Positions 18,911-26,236 of a stretch of 64,000 nucleotides of DNA are shown piece after piece; position 1 is the first letter of the stretch; every line of letters starts with the position of its first letter. Under the pieces are notes generated by a model, which saw only the letters and a list, made by a program, of their open reading frames with translations, made no database searches and was not told the DNA's origin. The position numbers were made by a program, and so were the translations under genes. Source of the stretch: Streptomyces sp. NBC_00249 (lineage in GTDB: Bacteria > Actinomycetota > Actinomycetes > Streptomycetales > Streptomycetaceae); contig NZ_JAPEMV010000013.1 in NCBI RefSeq assembly GCF_026342355.1, positions 1 through 64,000 of the forward strand, written 5' to 3'.

Positions 18911-19729
18911 ATGCTCTTCTTCTACAACAGGGACACGCGGGCTGCCGGATCGGGCGAGCTCGATGCTGGCGGTGATTTCGTCAACCTGAAGGATTTCCCG
19001 GCCGGGCAGTTCGGGGACTGGACCCACATCGTGCCCGGCGGTGGCAAGCTCTTCTTCTACAGCAAGGACACGCGGGCTGCCGGATCGGGCGAGCTCGATG
19101 CTGGCGGTGATTTCGTCAACCTGAAGGATTTCCCGGCCGGGCAGTTCGGGGACTGGACCCACATCGCGCCCGGCGGCGGCAAGCTCTTCTTCTACAGCAA
19201 GGACACGCGGGCTGCCGGATCGGGCAAGCTCGATGCTGGCGGTGATTTCGTCAACCTGAAGGATTTCCCGGCCGGGCAGTTCGGGGACTGGACCCACATC
19301 GTGCCCGACGGCGTCCAGCTCTTCTTCTACAGCAAGGACACGCGGGCTGCCGGATCGGGCAAGCTCGATGCTGGCGGTGATTTCGTCAACCTGAAGGATT
19401 TCCCGGCCGGTCAGTTCGGGGACTGGACCCACATCGCCTTCGACGAAGATGCCTCCAAGCTTTTCTTCTACAGCAAGGGCACGCGGGCTGCTGGATCGGG
19501 CGAGCTCGATGCTGGCGGTGATTTCGTCCACCTGAAGGATTTCCCGGCCGGACAATTCGGGGACTGGACCCACATCGTGCCCGCCCGCCGCAAGCTCTTC
19601 TTCTACAACAAAAACACGCGAGCCGCTGCATCGGGCGAGCTCGACGCCAGTGGTGATTTCGTCCACCTGCAGGATTTCCCGGCCGGACAATTCGGGGACT
19701 GGACCCACATCGGTGCGACCCAGCTCTAA
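18911..19729 (+). CDS. Six-repeat beta-propeller-like protein carried by the element
   Basis: 272 residues made almost wholly of six tandem units of 44-47 residues, each opening LFFYSKDTRAAGSG and closing FPAGQFGDWTHI. ATG 18911 has a perfect AGGAGG seven bases upstream. No signal peptide or membrane segment is visible, so the product should be cytoplasmic unless exported by another route. A repeat of this length with two aromatic blocks and a WTHI end resembles a four-stranded propeller blade (tachylectin/tectonin-like sheets), and similar FFYN...G...W.HI repeats are known in secreted bacterial proteins. The DNA of the units is also nearly identical, pointing to recent duplication or ongoing homogenisation. 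Function is unknown; a glycan-binding or defence-cargo role is speculation. Confidence 0.8.
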   Translation: MLFFYNRDTRAAGSGELDAGGDFVNLKDFPAGQFGDWTHIVPGGGKLFFYSKDTRAAGSGELDAGGDFVNLKDFPAGQFGDWTHIAPGGGKLFFYSKDTRAAGSGKLDAGGDFVNLKDFPAGQFGDWTHIVPDGVQLFFYSKDTRAAGSGKLDAGGDFVNLKDFPAGQFGDWTHIAFDEDASKLFFYSKGTRAAGSGELDAGGDFVHLKDFPAGQFGDWTHIVPARRKLFFYNKNTRAAASGELDASGDFVHLQDFPAGQFGDWTHIGATQL

Positions 19730-19752
19730 CCTCGACCCTTCAGCCCAGCGGC

Positions 19753-19968
19753 GACCGTAGGGTCGGAGGCCACCGGCCCGAACACGGCCGGCTCTGCCCG
19801 CAGCATCCCGACATCCGCGAGGCAGTCCCCGCCCACCGCGACGGCGAGGGCCACGTCCGGCAGGATCTTGCCCGGATCGCGCACCGCCTGCGGACGTCGC
19901 CACGGCGTCAGCACCGCCGATATCGCCTTGGTCCAGCCCGGCCTTGCGGGCGGTCTCGACCAGGCCAA
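19753..19968 (-). pseudogene. IS1380-type transposase fragment, frameshifted
   Basis: The minus strand encodes a short run typical of the IS1380 transposase N-terminal region: LTPWRRPQAVRDPGKILPDV, then ALAVAVGGDCLADVGML and RAEPAVFGPVASDPTV. The preceding part (GLVETARKAGLD) is in another frame, with the shift near 19930. Everything after DPTV is missing. Family assignment is from memory of the conserved HDPGK...LADVAMLR...FGPVASDPTV pattern. The remaining 19970-20170 shows nothing I can support. Confidence 0.7.
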
Positions 19969-20170
19969 CGGGCTACCTGGCGGCTGCGGAGCGCCTGCAG
20001 CACCCCGTCCAACGGTGCCACGGTGCTACCCGCCCGTCTCGGTTTCCGTCTCGTTCATCCCCGTACGCTGCCGCCCAAGGCCGTTCATGCGCCTCTGGTG
20101 ATCACTGCTCACGCACCGGATTGAACGTTGTTGAACGCGCCCGGATCACGCTCTGCCCAACGCGGACAAA

Positions 20171-20214
20171 CCTGCAAAGCGAGTTACGCCGGTTCGATTC
20201 CGGTCACGGCTTCT
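20171..20214 (+). repeat. attR-like 44-bp direct repeat of the tRNA-Cys 3' half
   Basis: Exact copy of 17976-18019. Upstream bases no longer match the tRNA, so no second tRNA is formed; this is the far end of the integrated element. Confidence 0.93.
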
Positions 20215-20486
20215 GCCCGCTGACGTAGCGGGGCGGCAGGGCGGCACCCGATCCGGGTGCCGCCCTGCCGCCCCGTCTTCCCGCCTTCCTGACCCACTGC
20301 GATTGCTACGGCCGCGTGACCGTCATGCCGGGAACACTCCCGCCGAGGCCCGAGATCGCCCTCGACCGTCGGCGCCATTTCCTGTTCCGCATCGGACAGG
20401 AGGTTTGACTCATACGCGATGGCCAGGGGAACTCCCTGGCTTCGTACGGTTTTCCACTTCTCGGTATCGCACAGCGCGTCACTCAC
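20184..20486 (-). CDS. Small hypothetical protein at the end of the WXG operon
   Basis: 100 residues from GTG 20486, with GGAG five bases upstream, and only 21 bp after the 777-residue WXG gene. The first 65 residues look genuine, with mixed charged and hydrophobic composition (LCDTEKWKTVRSQGVPLAIA, EMAPTVEGDLGPRRE). The rest reads through a 22-bp terminator-like hairpin and into the attachment repeat, ending in VTGIEPA, the reverse translation of a tRNA T-arm. The original C-terminus was therefore probably changed by the insertion, or the gene is not real. Confidence 0.35.
   Translation of the reverse strand: MSDALCDTEKWKTVRSQGVPLAIAYESNLLSDAEQEMAPTVEGDLGPRRECSRHDGHAAVAIAVGQEGGKTGRQGGTRIGCRPAAPLRQRAEAVTGIEPA
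20229..20275. terminator. Strong hairpin beside the attR repeat
   Basis: A perfect 22-bp GC-rich stem (20229-20250 with 20254-20275) and a 3-base loop. It probably was the terminator downstream of the tRNA gene before the element separated them, or ends the WXG operon. The rest of 20276-20507 shows only the small reading frame above. Confidence 0.8.
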
Positions 20487-20507
20487 GCCCACTCCAGATC
20501 ACCCGCC

Positions 20508-22841
20508 TCACGGCTCGCGGCCCGTTTCCGCGGCGTGACCCTGTTGGCCCGCGCGGGCGTTGCCCTTCGCGTAGCCGATCTCCATCGAGTTGGTGAGGCT
20601 GTTGGCGAGGACGCTCGTCCCGCTGATGCCGTGGCGGGACATGAACTGCACGAGCGGGGTCTCCGCGCTGCGTTCGCCCGCCTGGTACATCGCCCGGGTG
20701 CGGGTGTGCGTGGCGTCGTCGATCCGGTCCTTCTCCTTGGCCGCCGCCTCGTCCGACCATTCGGTGATCGCCGAGGACGCGGCCTGTTCCACCGCTCCGC
20801 TGCCGGTGTCGATGGCGATCGGCACCGCCACGGCGGCGACCCCCGCGCCGACGAGCGTCACGGGGAGCAGTGCCACCACGCCGCCCACGGCCGCCGACGT
20901 GCCGAACTCGACCCACGCGCCGCGCTTCTCGACGGCCTCCTCGAACTCCTTGTGCTTCTTCTCGGCCTCGGCTCCCAGCTGCCCGGCGCGGGACTCGTCG
21001 AGCATCCCCTGGACCTCCGCCGTGATCCGGACGGTGGACTCGGCGCGGCCCTGGTCGATCCGGCTGTCGCGGAAGCCCTGCGCCTCCAGGACGCTCGCGC
21101 CGTAGATCCGTTCGGCGGTGGTGAGCGTCGCGTACGAATCCGGGTGCTGACCCAGGGCGCTCAGCAGGTCCCTCGCCTCCTCGCGGCTCAGGTCCACATG
21201 ACCGGCGCCGTGGCCCCCGGACGGTGCGAACACGCTTCCGGCGCCGGGGTCGGCGAGGGCCCGGTTGACGTCGTCGAGGTACCCGGCCGTCATCCGGCCC
21301 AGGCTGTCCGCGAGGGCCTCGTGCCGCTTGAGCAGTCCGGCATCGGCGCCGTACTTCGCGACGACCGCCTCCATGACCTCCGCGGTGGCCTCGCTGCGCC
21401 GCAGCTGCGGGGCCGTCTCGTCCCAGGCGTGTCCGAGGGTCGCCGCTTCCAGGGCGTGGCCGAGGGCGTCGGGCATGTACTGCTTCGCGCGCGCCACGCC
21501 CTTGGCGTCCACGTCGTTGGAGTCGGCCGGGGCGGCGTACTTCTCGTCGGCGAAGTGGTCCAGGTAGTTGGTGACGCCCTTGCCCAGCGCGGGCGCTCCC
21601 GCCTTGACCGTGCCGTCCTGGTGGTAGGCGACCAGGTCGCTGCCCTCGCGCCGGAAGAACTCCGTGGCGGCCTGCGGGCTGTGCCCGAGCGCCTCCAGGA
21701 AGCTGTTGACGGGGTCGAAGCCGGCCCCGCCGGCCCCGGACGGGTTGAACTGGGTCTGGGTCCAGCCGTTGACCGGCTTGTTCCGGAAGAAGAAGTCCTT
21801 GTCCTTCGCCTGGACCTGGGTGGCGTGGTCCGCGATGGGTACGAGGAAGCGCGGATCGTAGTTCCCGTAGCGCATGATGCCGCCGAGCAGCTGGTAGCCG
21901 AAGGGCGGGTTGCCGTCGTACCTCGACAGCGGGATCCGCTCCGTCCCCAGCCGCCGCAGGTCCTGGCCGAAGCGGTCCGGGAGGTGGCGGGGGTGGTCCG
22001 GGTCGGTGGCCGTCGCGAGGTTGAGGCCCAGGTTCCGCTGGAGGTCCTGGACGTCCTTCAGCCGCTCGGGGTCGTAGCCGCGCGCTCCGGTGTCGGTCGA
22101 GAGCTGCCCGAAGAACTCCAGCGCGCCCTTCGGGCCGAGGCCCTCGTAGAACCCGGTCGCGAACTCCGGCGCCCCCGCGTGGTCCGCCAGCAGTTCGTTC
22201 AGCTCCCCGAGCTCCGCGTGCGACAGGGCGCGGCCCTTGCGCGCGAGGTCGACGGCGTGGCCGCACTGCTCGGCGGTGAAGCCGGCGTACTTCGGGCGCC
22301 GGAAGTCGTGCTCGTCGGCGATGTTGGCGTTCAGGAGCCGGGCCAGCGACCGGTCGACGTCGTCGCAGGCGTCGACGACGGCGTCGATCCTCGCCTGCCA
22401 GAGGGGCAGGTTGACGCGGACCGCCTCCTGGTAGTCCGGGTCGTGCCGGGCCGCGTCCCGCTCCGCGTCCGTGGTGAGGGGCGCGGCCCGGACCCTGCCC
22501 CGGGCGTCCACGAGGAACCCGGCGGCGGGCACCTCCTGCTCGGCGAGCACGCGGAGCCGGTCGCGGGACGCCTTGAAGGCGGCGTGCCCCTGGGCGAGGG
22601 CCCGGTGCACGCCGTCGGCCTCCTTGGCGGCGTCCTCGAACTCCTTGGCCGTCCGGTCCACGAACGGCCGCGCCACGCCCGCCGTGACCCCGCTCCACTC
22701 GGCCCTGTCCGACGCCGCCTTCATGCCGCCCCGGGCGGCCTGCGCGAGTTCCGTCAGCTTCCCGGCCATCGCCCGCCAGTCGCGGGCCGCCGCCCCGAGC
22801 GCGTCCAGCGGGGCGTGCAGCACGTTCTCGTACGTCAGCAC
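20508..22841 (-). CDS. Large WXG-motif type VII secretion-type effector candidate
   Basis: 777 residues from GTG 22841; the G of the upstream TAG stop is the G of this start. The N-terminal 110 residues are helical with a WSG turn (DRAEWSGVTAG), like WXG/LXG domains of type VII substrates. The middle is large and soluble (ARLLNANIADEHDFRRPKYA, FFFRNKPVNGWTQTQFNPSG). Near the C-terminus a Gly/Ala/Val-rich hydrophobic segment (AAVGGVVALLPVTLVGAGVA) could enter a membrane. It is co-directional with a mycosin and other WXG proteins. No catalytic motif is evident, so toxin activity is only a hypothesis. Confidence 0.7.
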   Translation of the reverse strand: MLTYENVLHAPLDALGAAARDWRAMAGKLTELAQAARGGMKAASDRAEWSGVTAGVARPFVDRTAKEFEDAAKEADGVHRALAQGHAAFKASRDRLRVLAEQEVPAAGFLVDARGRVRAAPLTTDAERDAARHDPDYQEAVRVNLPLWQARIDAVVDACDDVDRSLARLLNANIADEHDFRRPKYAGFTAEQCGHAVDLARKGRALSHAELGELNELLADHAGAPEFATGFYEGLGPKGALEFFGQLSTDTGARGYDPERLKDVQDLQRNLGLNLATATDPDHPRHLPDRFGQDLRRLGTERIPLSRYDGNPPFGYQLLGGIMRYGNYDPRFLVPIADHATQVQAKDKDFFFRNKPVNGWTQTQFNPSGAGGAGFDPVNSFLEALGHSPQAATEFFRREGSDLVAYHQDGTVKAGAPALGKGVTNYLDHFADEKYAAPADSNDVDAKGVARAKQYMPDALGHALEAATLGHAWDETAPQLRRSEATAEVMEAVVAKYGADAGLLKRHEALADSLGRMTAGYLDDVNRALADPGAGSVFAPSGGHGAGHVDLSREEARDLLSALGQHPDSYATLTTAERIYGASVLEAQGFRDSRIDQGRAESTVRITAEVQGMLDESRAGQLGAEAEKKHKEFEEAVEKRGAWVEFGTSAAVGGVVALLPVTLVGAGVAAVAVPIAIDTGSGAVEQAASSAITEWSDEAAAKEKDRIDDATHTRTRAMYQAGERSAETPLVQFMSRHGISGTSVLANSLTNSMEIGYAKGNARAGQQGHAAETGREP

Positions 22842-23236
22842 TACGTGAGGTACTCGGCGATCTTGGAGGAGGTGAACTCGGCGTACAGCCGCTGCTCCTC
22901 CTTGCGGTGGGAGGAGAGCGAGTAGTTCAGCCCGTTGGAGATCTGCGCGCATGCCGCGACGAGGGTCTTCACCTGGCCCTCCCAGCGCGCCTGCGCCGTG
23001 GCGAGGGCCGCGCCGCTCGCGAAGCCCTCCTTCGCGAGGGCGGCGGCCGCCTCGGAGGTGGCGGTGGCGGCGTGCCGGGCGTCGGCCTGGAGGCGCGAGT
23101 GGAGCTCGTACGCCTCCGAGCCGATGGCGCCGATGTGGTCCTGGTTCAGCTCCAGGTCTTTGGCTGCGGGGGCAGCCGTGACCCTGGCGGCGGCTGCTGC
23201 TGCGCGGGCCGCGGACCACTCCTCGTCGAAGGACAT
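22841..23236 (-). CDS. Small WXG-like helical protein
   Basis: 131 residues from ATG 23236 (MSFDEEWSAAR), with GGAG about eight bases before it. Predicted mostly helical and Ala-rich, with a WEG turn (QARWEGQVKTL) near residue 87. It overlaps the 777-residue gene by one base and lies 24 bp after the mycosin stop. Size and position suggest a partner or chaperone that pairs with the large protein for export, as in EsxA/EsxB-like pairs. Confidence 0.7.
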   Translation of the reverse strand: MSFDEEWSAARAAAAAARVTAAPAAKDLELNQDHIGAIGSEAYELHSRLQADARHAATATSEAAAALAKEGFASGAALATAQARWEGQVKTLVAACAQISNGLNYSLSSHRKEEQRLYAEFTSSKIAEYLT

Positions 23237-23259
23237 CCGGCGGGCTCCTCTGCCATGGG

Positions 23260-24414
23260 TCAACGGCGGCGGCGTACGGCGGCGGCCGCGGCGACGGCCC
23301 CGCCGATGAGGACGCCGGCCGCGAGCCCGAGCCCGAGCCAGGGGAAACCGCCGCCGCCCTCCCTAACGCCGGACCGCGCCTGCGGTGCGGGGCGCGGCGG
23401 GGTTTTCCGCCCGGTCGAGGGACCGCCCGCCGCGAGCTCGGGCAACGGGAACACATCCGCCGGCCCCGGATCCCGCTCCTCCACCACGGCAACCCGAGGC
23501 CGCACCACCCCGTACCCGACGTAGTCGTTCCGCCGCACCCCGTCGACGGGCTTCCCGGCGGTGTCGAGCAGGACGCGGAGCACCTGGTTGTTGGTCCAGT
23601 CGGGATGAACGGCCCAGAGGAGGGCGGCGGATGCGGAGGCTAGGGCGGTGGCGTCGCTGGTGCCGTGGCTTGTGCAGAGTCCCGTCTTACGTCCGCAACC
23701 CGTGACGATGTCCACGCCGGGGGCGGAGATGTCCACCTGTGCGCCGTGCTGTGACTCCCTCGTAGCAGCGCCCTCAAGGCCCACCGCACCGACACCCACC
23801 ACTCCGGGCGTCGCCGCTGGATAGAGCGTGCTGTTCGTTGTGTCTCCGTCGTTCCCGACGCCGGCGAAAATCAGCTTCCCCTTGGACAGGGCGTATTTCA
23901 CAGCGCCTGCCCGCTCGGGATCGTCCTTGCCTGTGGCCAGGGAGATATTGATGATCTTGGCTTCCGATTCTGCCGCGTATCGAATCGCTGCAGTCCACGA
24001 TGGCCTGGTGTCATTGAACTCGTGCGGCACTCGGACAGGAAGAATCTTGGCTCCGGGGGCCAGCCCAAATGCACCGTCGCCGCTCGGATGTTTGCCAGAG
24101 CCCACGATCAACGCCGCCATCGCGGTGCCGTGTCCTTCGTAGTCGTTGCGCTCATCGCCCTTGTAACCCTTCTCACCGGCCGCAAAGTCCTTGCCTGAGA
24201 GAACTTGGCCCTCAAGTTCAGGAATCTCTTCGACCCCACTATCAATGACGGCGACAGTCATCCCCTTGCCAGTGCTGGTCTTCCAGATGTCGTCGGCTTT
24301 CATGGCGTTGAGGTGCCATTGCCGCTCTCGAATGGTCTGCGCGTGAGCTGGCGTCACGGCGACCCCGGCCAACAGCAGACCCACCAGGCCCGAGGTCGCC
24401 TTCAACCAACGCAT
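23260..24414 (-). CDS. mycP: Mycosin, type VII secretion-associated S8 serine protease
   Basis: 384 residues from ATG 24414. A signal peptide ends near AHAQT. The subtilase triad is Asp58 (VIDSGVE), His95 (GHGTAMAA) and Ser253 (HGTSDATALAS), with Asn188 (GVGND) as oxyanion residue. A Pro-rich linker and a C-terminal transmembrane helix followed by RRRR anchor it outside the membrane. This is the layout of MycP, which processes or supports type VII secretion. Flanking WXG genes agree. Part of the gene (about 23700-24300) uses AT-ending codons more than its neighbours. Confidence 0.9.
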   Translation of the reverse strand: MRWLKATSGLVGLLLAGVAVTPAHAQTIRERQWHLNAMKADDIWKTSTGKGMTVAVIDSGVEEIPELEGQVLSGKDFAAGEKGYKGDERNDYEGHGTAMAALIVGSGKHPSGDGAFGLAPGAKILPVRVPHEFNDTRPSWTAAIRYAAESEAKIINISLATGKDDPERAGAVKYALSKGKLIFAGVGNDGDTTNSTLYPAATPGVVGVGAVGLEGAATRESQHGAQVDISAPGVDIVTGCGRKTGLCTSHGTSDATALASASAALLWAVHPDWTNNQVLRVLLDTAGKPVDGVRRNDYVGYGVVRPRVAVVEERDPGPADVFPLPELAAGGPSTGRKTPPRPAPQARSGVREGGGGFPWLGLGLAAGVLIGGAVAAAAAVRRRR

Positions 24415-24434
24415 CTCGTGCGCCGTCCGTTCCG

Positions 24435-25724
24435 TCAGTCGATGACCGGCGGAACAACGCGACGGTTGCTCTGCCAGGTCTCTTCGTCTTCGACCAGGTA
24501 ATCGGGGCGTCCGCTCCCCTGGTATCCGCGCCGTGGACTTGGAGCTGGGGCCCCAACACCACCGTGCCCCATCACACCGCCCGGTCCGTTGCGTACTAGG
24601 CCCGAGCCACCTTGGGTAAAGGGCTGGCCACTCGTGACCGAACCACCGGGCGCTCCATGCGAACCGCCGATCGAGCCTCCCTTGCCGCGCCCCACGGCGG
24701 GCCCACCTTCCGCCCCGATGACTGTGCCACGTGGAATGGCTACGTTGGGGCTGCCAGACGAGACGGACCGACCACCGACAATGCCGGAGTCAGCCACAGG
24801 CCTCGTACTCGGGAAGGCGCCAGGCATCGGCAGGGCACCTATCGGCGGGAGTACCGAGGGGATCGCCCCGCCGACATGGCCAACTCCTCCCGGGCCGACG
24901 GGTCCTACCCCTCCTGGAACACCCGTACTCGAAGGCAGGGCGCCATCCGGAAGCGCCGCGACGTGATCGAGGTTCCAGTCCACACCAGGCGCTGGGACGG
25001 CCTGGGTCGACGGACGCCCAGCCACCGAATGCAGCGGACTGTCCCTCGGCGGTGCGCCAGTCACCCAGCCAGGTTCGGTCACCGAGGTGCCGGCGCCCGA
25101 GATCGACGGCATGTGGGATGGGCTCCCCTGCCTTGAGCCTCCGTCCAAACCATCACTCGAACGGTTCAGGGAAGTCTGGCTGGAGATACTCCCCGGTTCG
25201 AATGCCGGCGGTGGTGGCGGGAACGTCGGGGCCTCGGCTCTGTTCAGCTGGGTTGTCGATGTGTCGTACGACTGGGCCAGCTTCGTCAGTTGTTGGATCG
25301 CCTGTTGGTGGTCCGTCGTCAGTTTGGTGTGGGCCGCGCGGGCTACGCGTTCGGCGTCCGGGTCGTTGTGGGCGGCTTGGGCTGCCTCGAGGTCGGCGGA
25401 GGCCGTGGTGTCGTACGGCGGGGTGTTGGCCTTGACCTCGATCATCGTCTGGGCGGCGTGGGTCATCCACTTCGCCCCGTCGGCACTGAAGTCGCCCAGA
25501 CGGAGTGTCGCGTTGCCCGCGCCGTTGACCCAGTCCTGGAAGGTGCGGGCTGCTTCGCCCTCCCAGCCGGTGACCCGGTGTGCCTTGAGGGCTTCCCCGA
25601 TGCCCCTGATGTCCTCCGCGGCCCGCGCCAGCTGCGCGGCGCGGGCCTTGACCGTCTCCGGGTCGAGCCCGGCCAGCATGGCGAGGAGTTGGCGGTGCGA
25701 GTACGCCTCGAAGTCCGTGGGCAT
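24435..25724 (-). CDS. WXG100-domain protein with long Gly/Pro tail
   Basis: 429 residues from ATG 25724, overlapping the previous stop (TGATG). Residues 15-105 form a WXG100-like helical hairpin with GWEG (HRVTGWEGEAARTFQDW) and a later helix (GAKWMTHAAQTMIEV). After residue 165 the sequence is low-complexity Pro/Gly/Ser (FPPPPPAFEPG, VGPVGPGGVGHVGGAIPS) to the end, as in PPE-like or wall-spanning type VII substrates. It lies 20 bp upstream of the mycosin gene. The long tail may reach through the thick wall; no enzyme domain is visible. Confidence 0.75.
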   Translation of the reverse strand: MPTDFEAYSHRQLLAMLAGLDPETVKARAAQLARAAEDIRGIGEALKAHRVTGWEGEAARTFQDWVNGAGNATLRLGDFSADGAKWMTHAAQTMIEVKANTPPYDTTASADLEAAQAAHNDPDAERVARAAHTKLTTDHQQAIQQLTKLAQSYDTSTTQLNRAEAPTFPPPPPAFEPGSISSQTSLNRSSDGLDGGSRQGSPSHMPSISGAGTSVTEPGWVTGAPPRDSPLHSVAGRPSTQAVPAPGVDWNLDHVAALPDGALPSSTGVPGGVGPVGPGGVGHVGGAIPSVLPPIGALPMPGAFPSTRPVADSGIVGGRSVSSGSPNVAIPRGTVIGAEGGPAVGRGKGGSIGGSHGAPGGSVTSGQPFTQGGSGLVRNGPGGVMGHGGVGAPAPSPRRGYQGSGRPDYLVEDEETWQSNRRVVPPVID

Positions 25725-26179
25725 CAGAAGGAGCCCCCCGATGTGGAGGGGGAGGGGGACGGGCCCGTCGGCGGGGTGGAGTTCTGTTTCGCGCCGCGGA
25801 TGAGGGTGCGCATGCGGTCCTGGGTGGCTTCGTCCACCTCCGCGTAGCCCTTGCCCGCCGTCAGGACGGCGATGCCCAGGGCCTCGATCTGGCCGGCCAG
25901 GGCCCGGGAGAGCTTCTGGAGTTCCGTGTGGACCGTCCCGTACGCCGTGAACAGCGCGTCCGCCTCCGCGAAGCCGCGGCCGAGCGTGCCGGTCGGGAGG
26001 GTGCCGTGGGCCAGGCGACGGCCGTCGGCCTCGGAGCCCTCGAGCCGGCGCAGGAGGTCGTCGACCGTCCTCTTGTAGTCCGACATGGCCTGGTACTCGA
26101 CCGCGAGCGCCCCGGCCTGGCTCCGGAGGGCTTCGGCCAGGGCCGCCGCCGGCGGGTCCCCGGCTAAGTGCGTTGCCAC
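25724..26179 (-). CDS. First gene of the type VII-like operon, small helical protein
   Basis: 151 residues from GTG 26179, chosen because a strong ggggagag ribosome site lies six bases upstream; an in-frame ATG at 26206 has none. Two long helices (AEALRSQAGALAVEYQAMSD, TAYGTVHTELQKLSRALAG) and a Ser/Pro tail (PSPSPSTSGGSF) fit an Esx-like partner, but a WxG turn is missing. It is translationally coupled to the WXG100 gene. Only 57 bp separate it from the Mo-hydroxylase stop, so it may be read from that operon. Confidence 0.65.
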   Translation of the reverse strand: MATHLAGDPPAAALAEALRSQAGALAVEYQAMSDYKRTVDDLLRRLEGSEADGRRLAHGTLPTGTLGRGFAEADALFTAYGTVHTELQKLSRALAGQIEALGIAVLTAGKGYAEVDEATQDRMRTLIRGAKQNSTPPTGPSPSPSTSGGSF

Positions 26180-26236
26180 GGTGCTCTCCCCCGCTCCGGC
26201 GCGCATGTGTCCGAGGTCACATTACGCGGCGCGGCC

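Larger units (their letters stand above)
17976..20214. mobile_element. Decayed integrative element in tRNA-Cys
   Basis: A 2.2-kb segment bounded by 44-bp direct repeats of the tRNA 3' half. In order it holds a hairpin, a damaged tyrosine integrase gene pointing toward the tRNA (the usual arrangement), a repeat-protein gene with an ideal ribosome site, and a fragment of an IS1380-type transposase. No replication, transfer or excisionase gene is present. It looks like a remnant of a pSAM2-type element that lost most of its genes and can no longer excise by itself. Confidence 0.85.

Noticed and set aside
18803..19903. Minus-strand frame opposite the six-repeat gene, also repetitive
   Set aside because: It is repetitive only because the DNA is; the plus strand has a perfect ribosome site and balanced residues.
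20171..20214. Second tRNA-Cys gene
   Set aside because: Only the 3' half is present; the acceptor 5' strand and D arm are missing, so it is an attachment-site copy.
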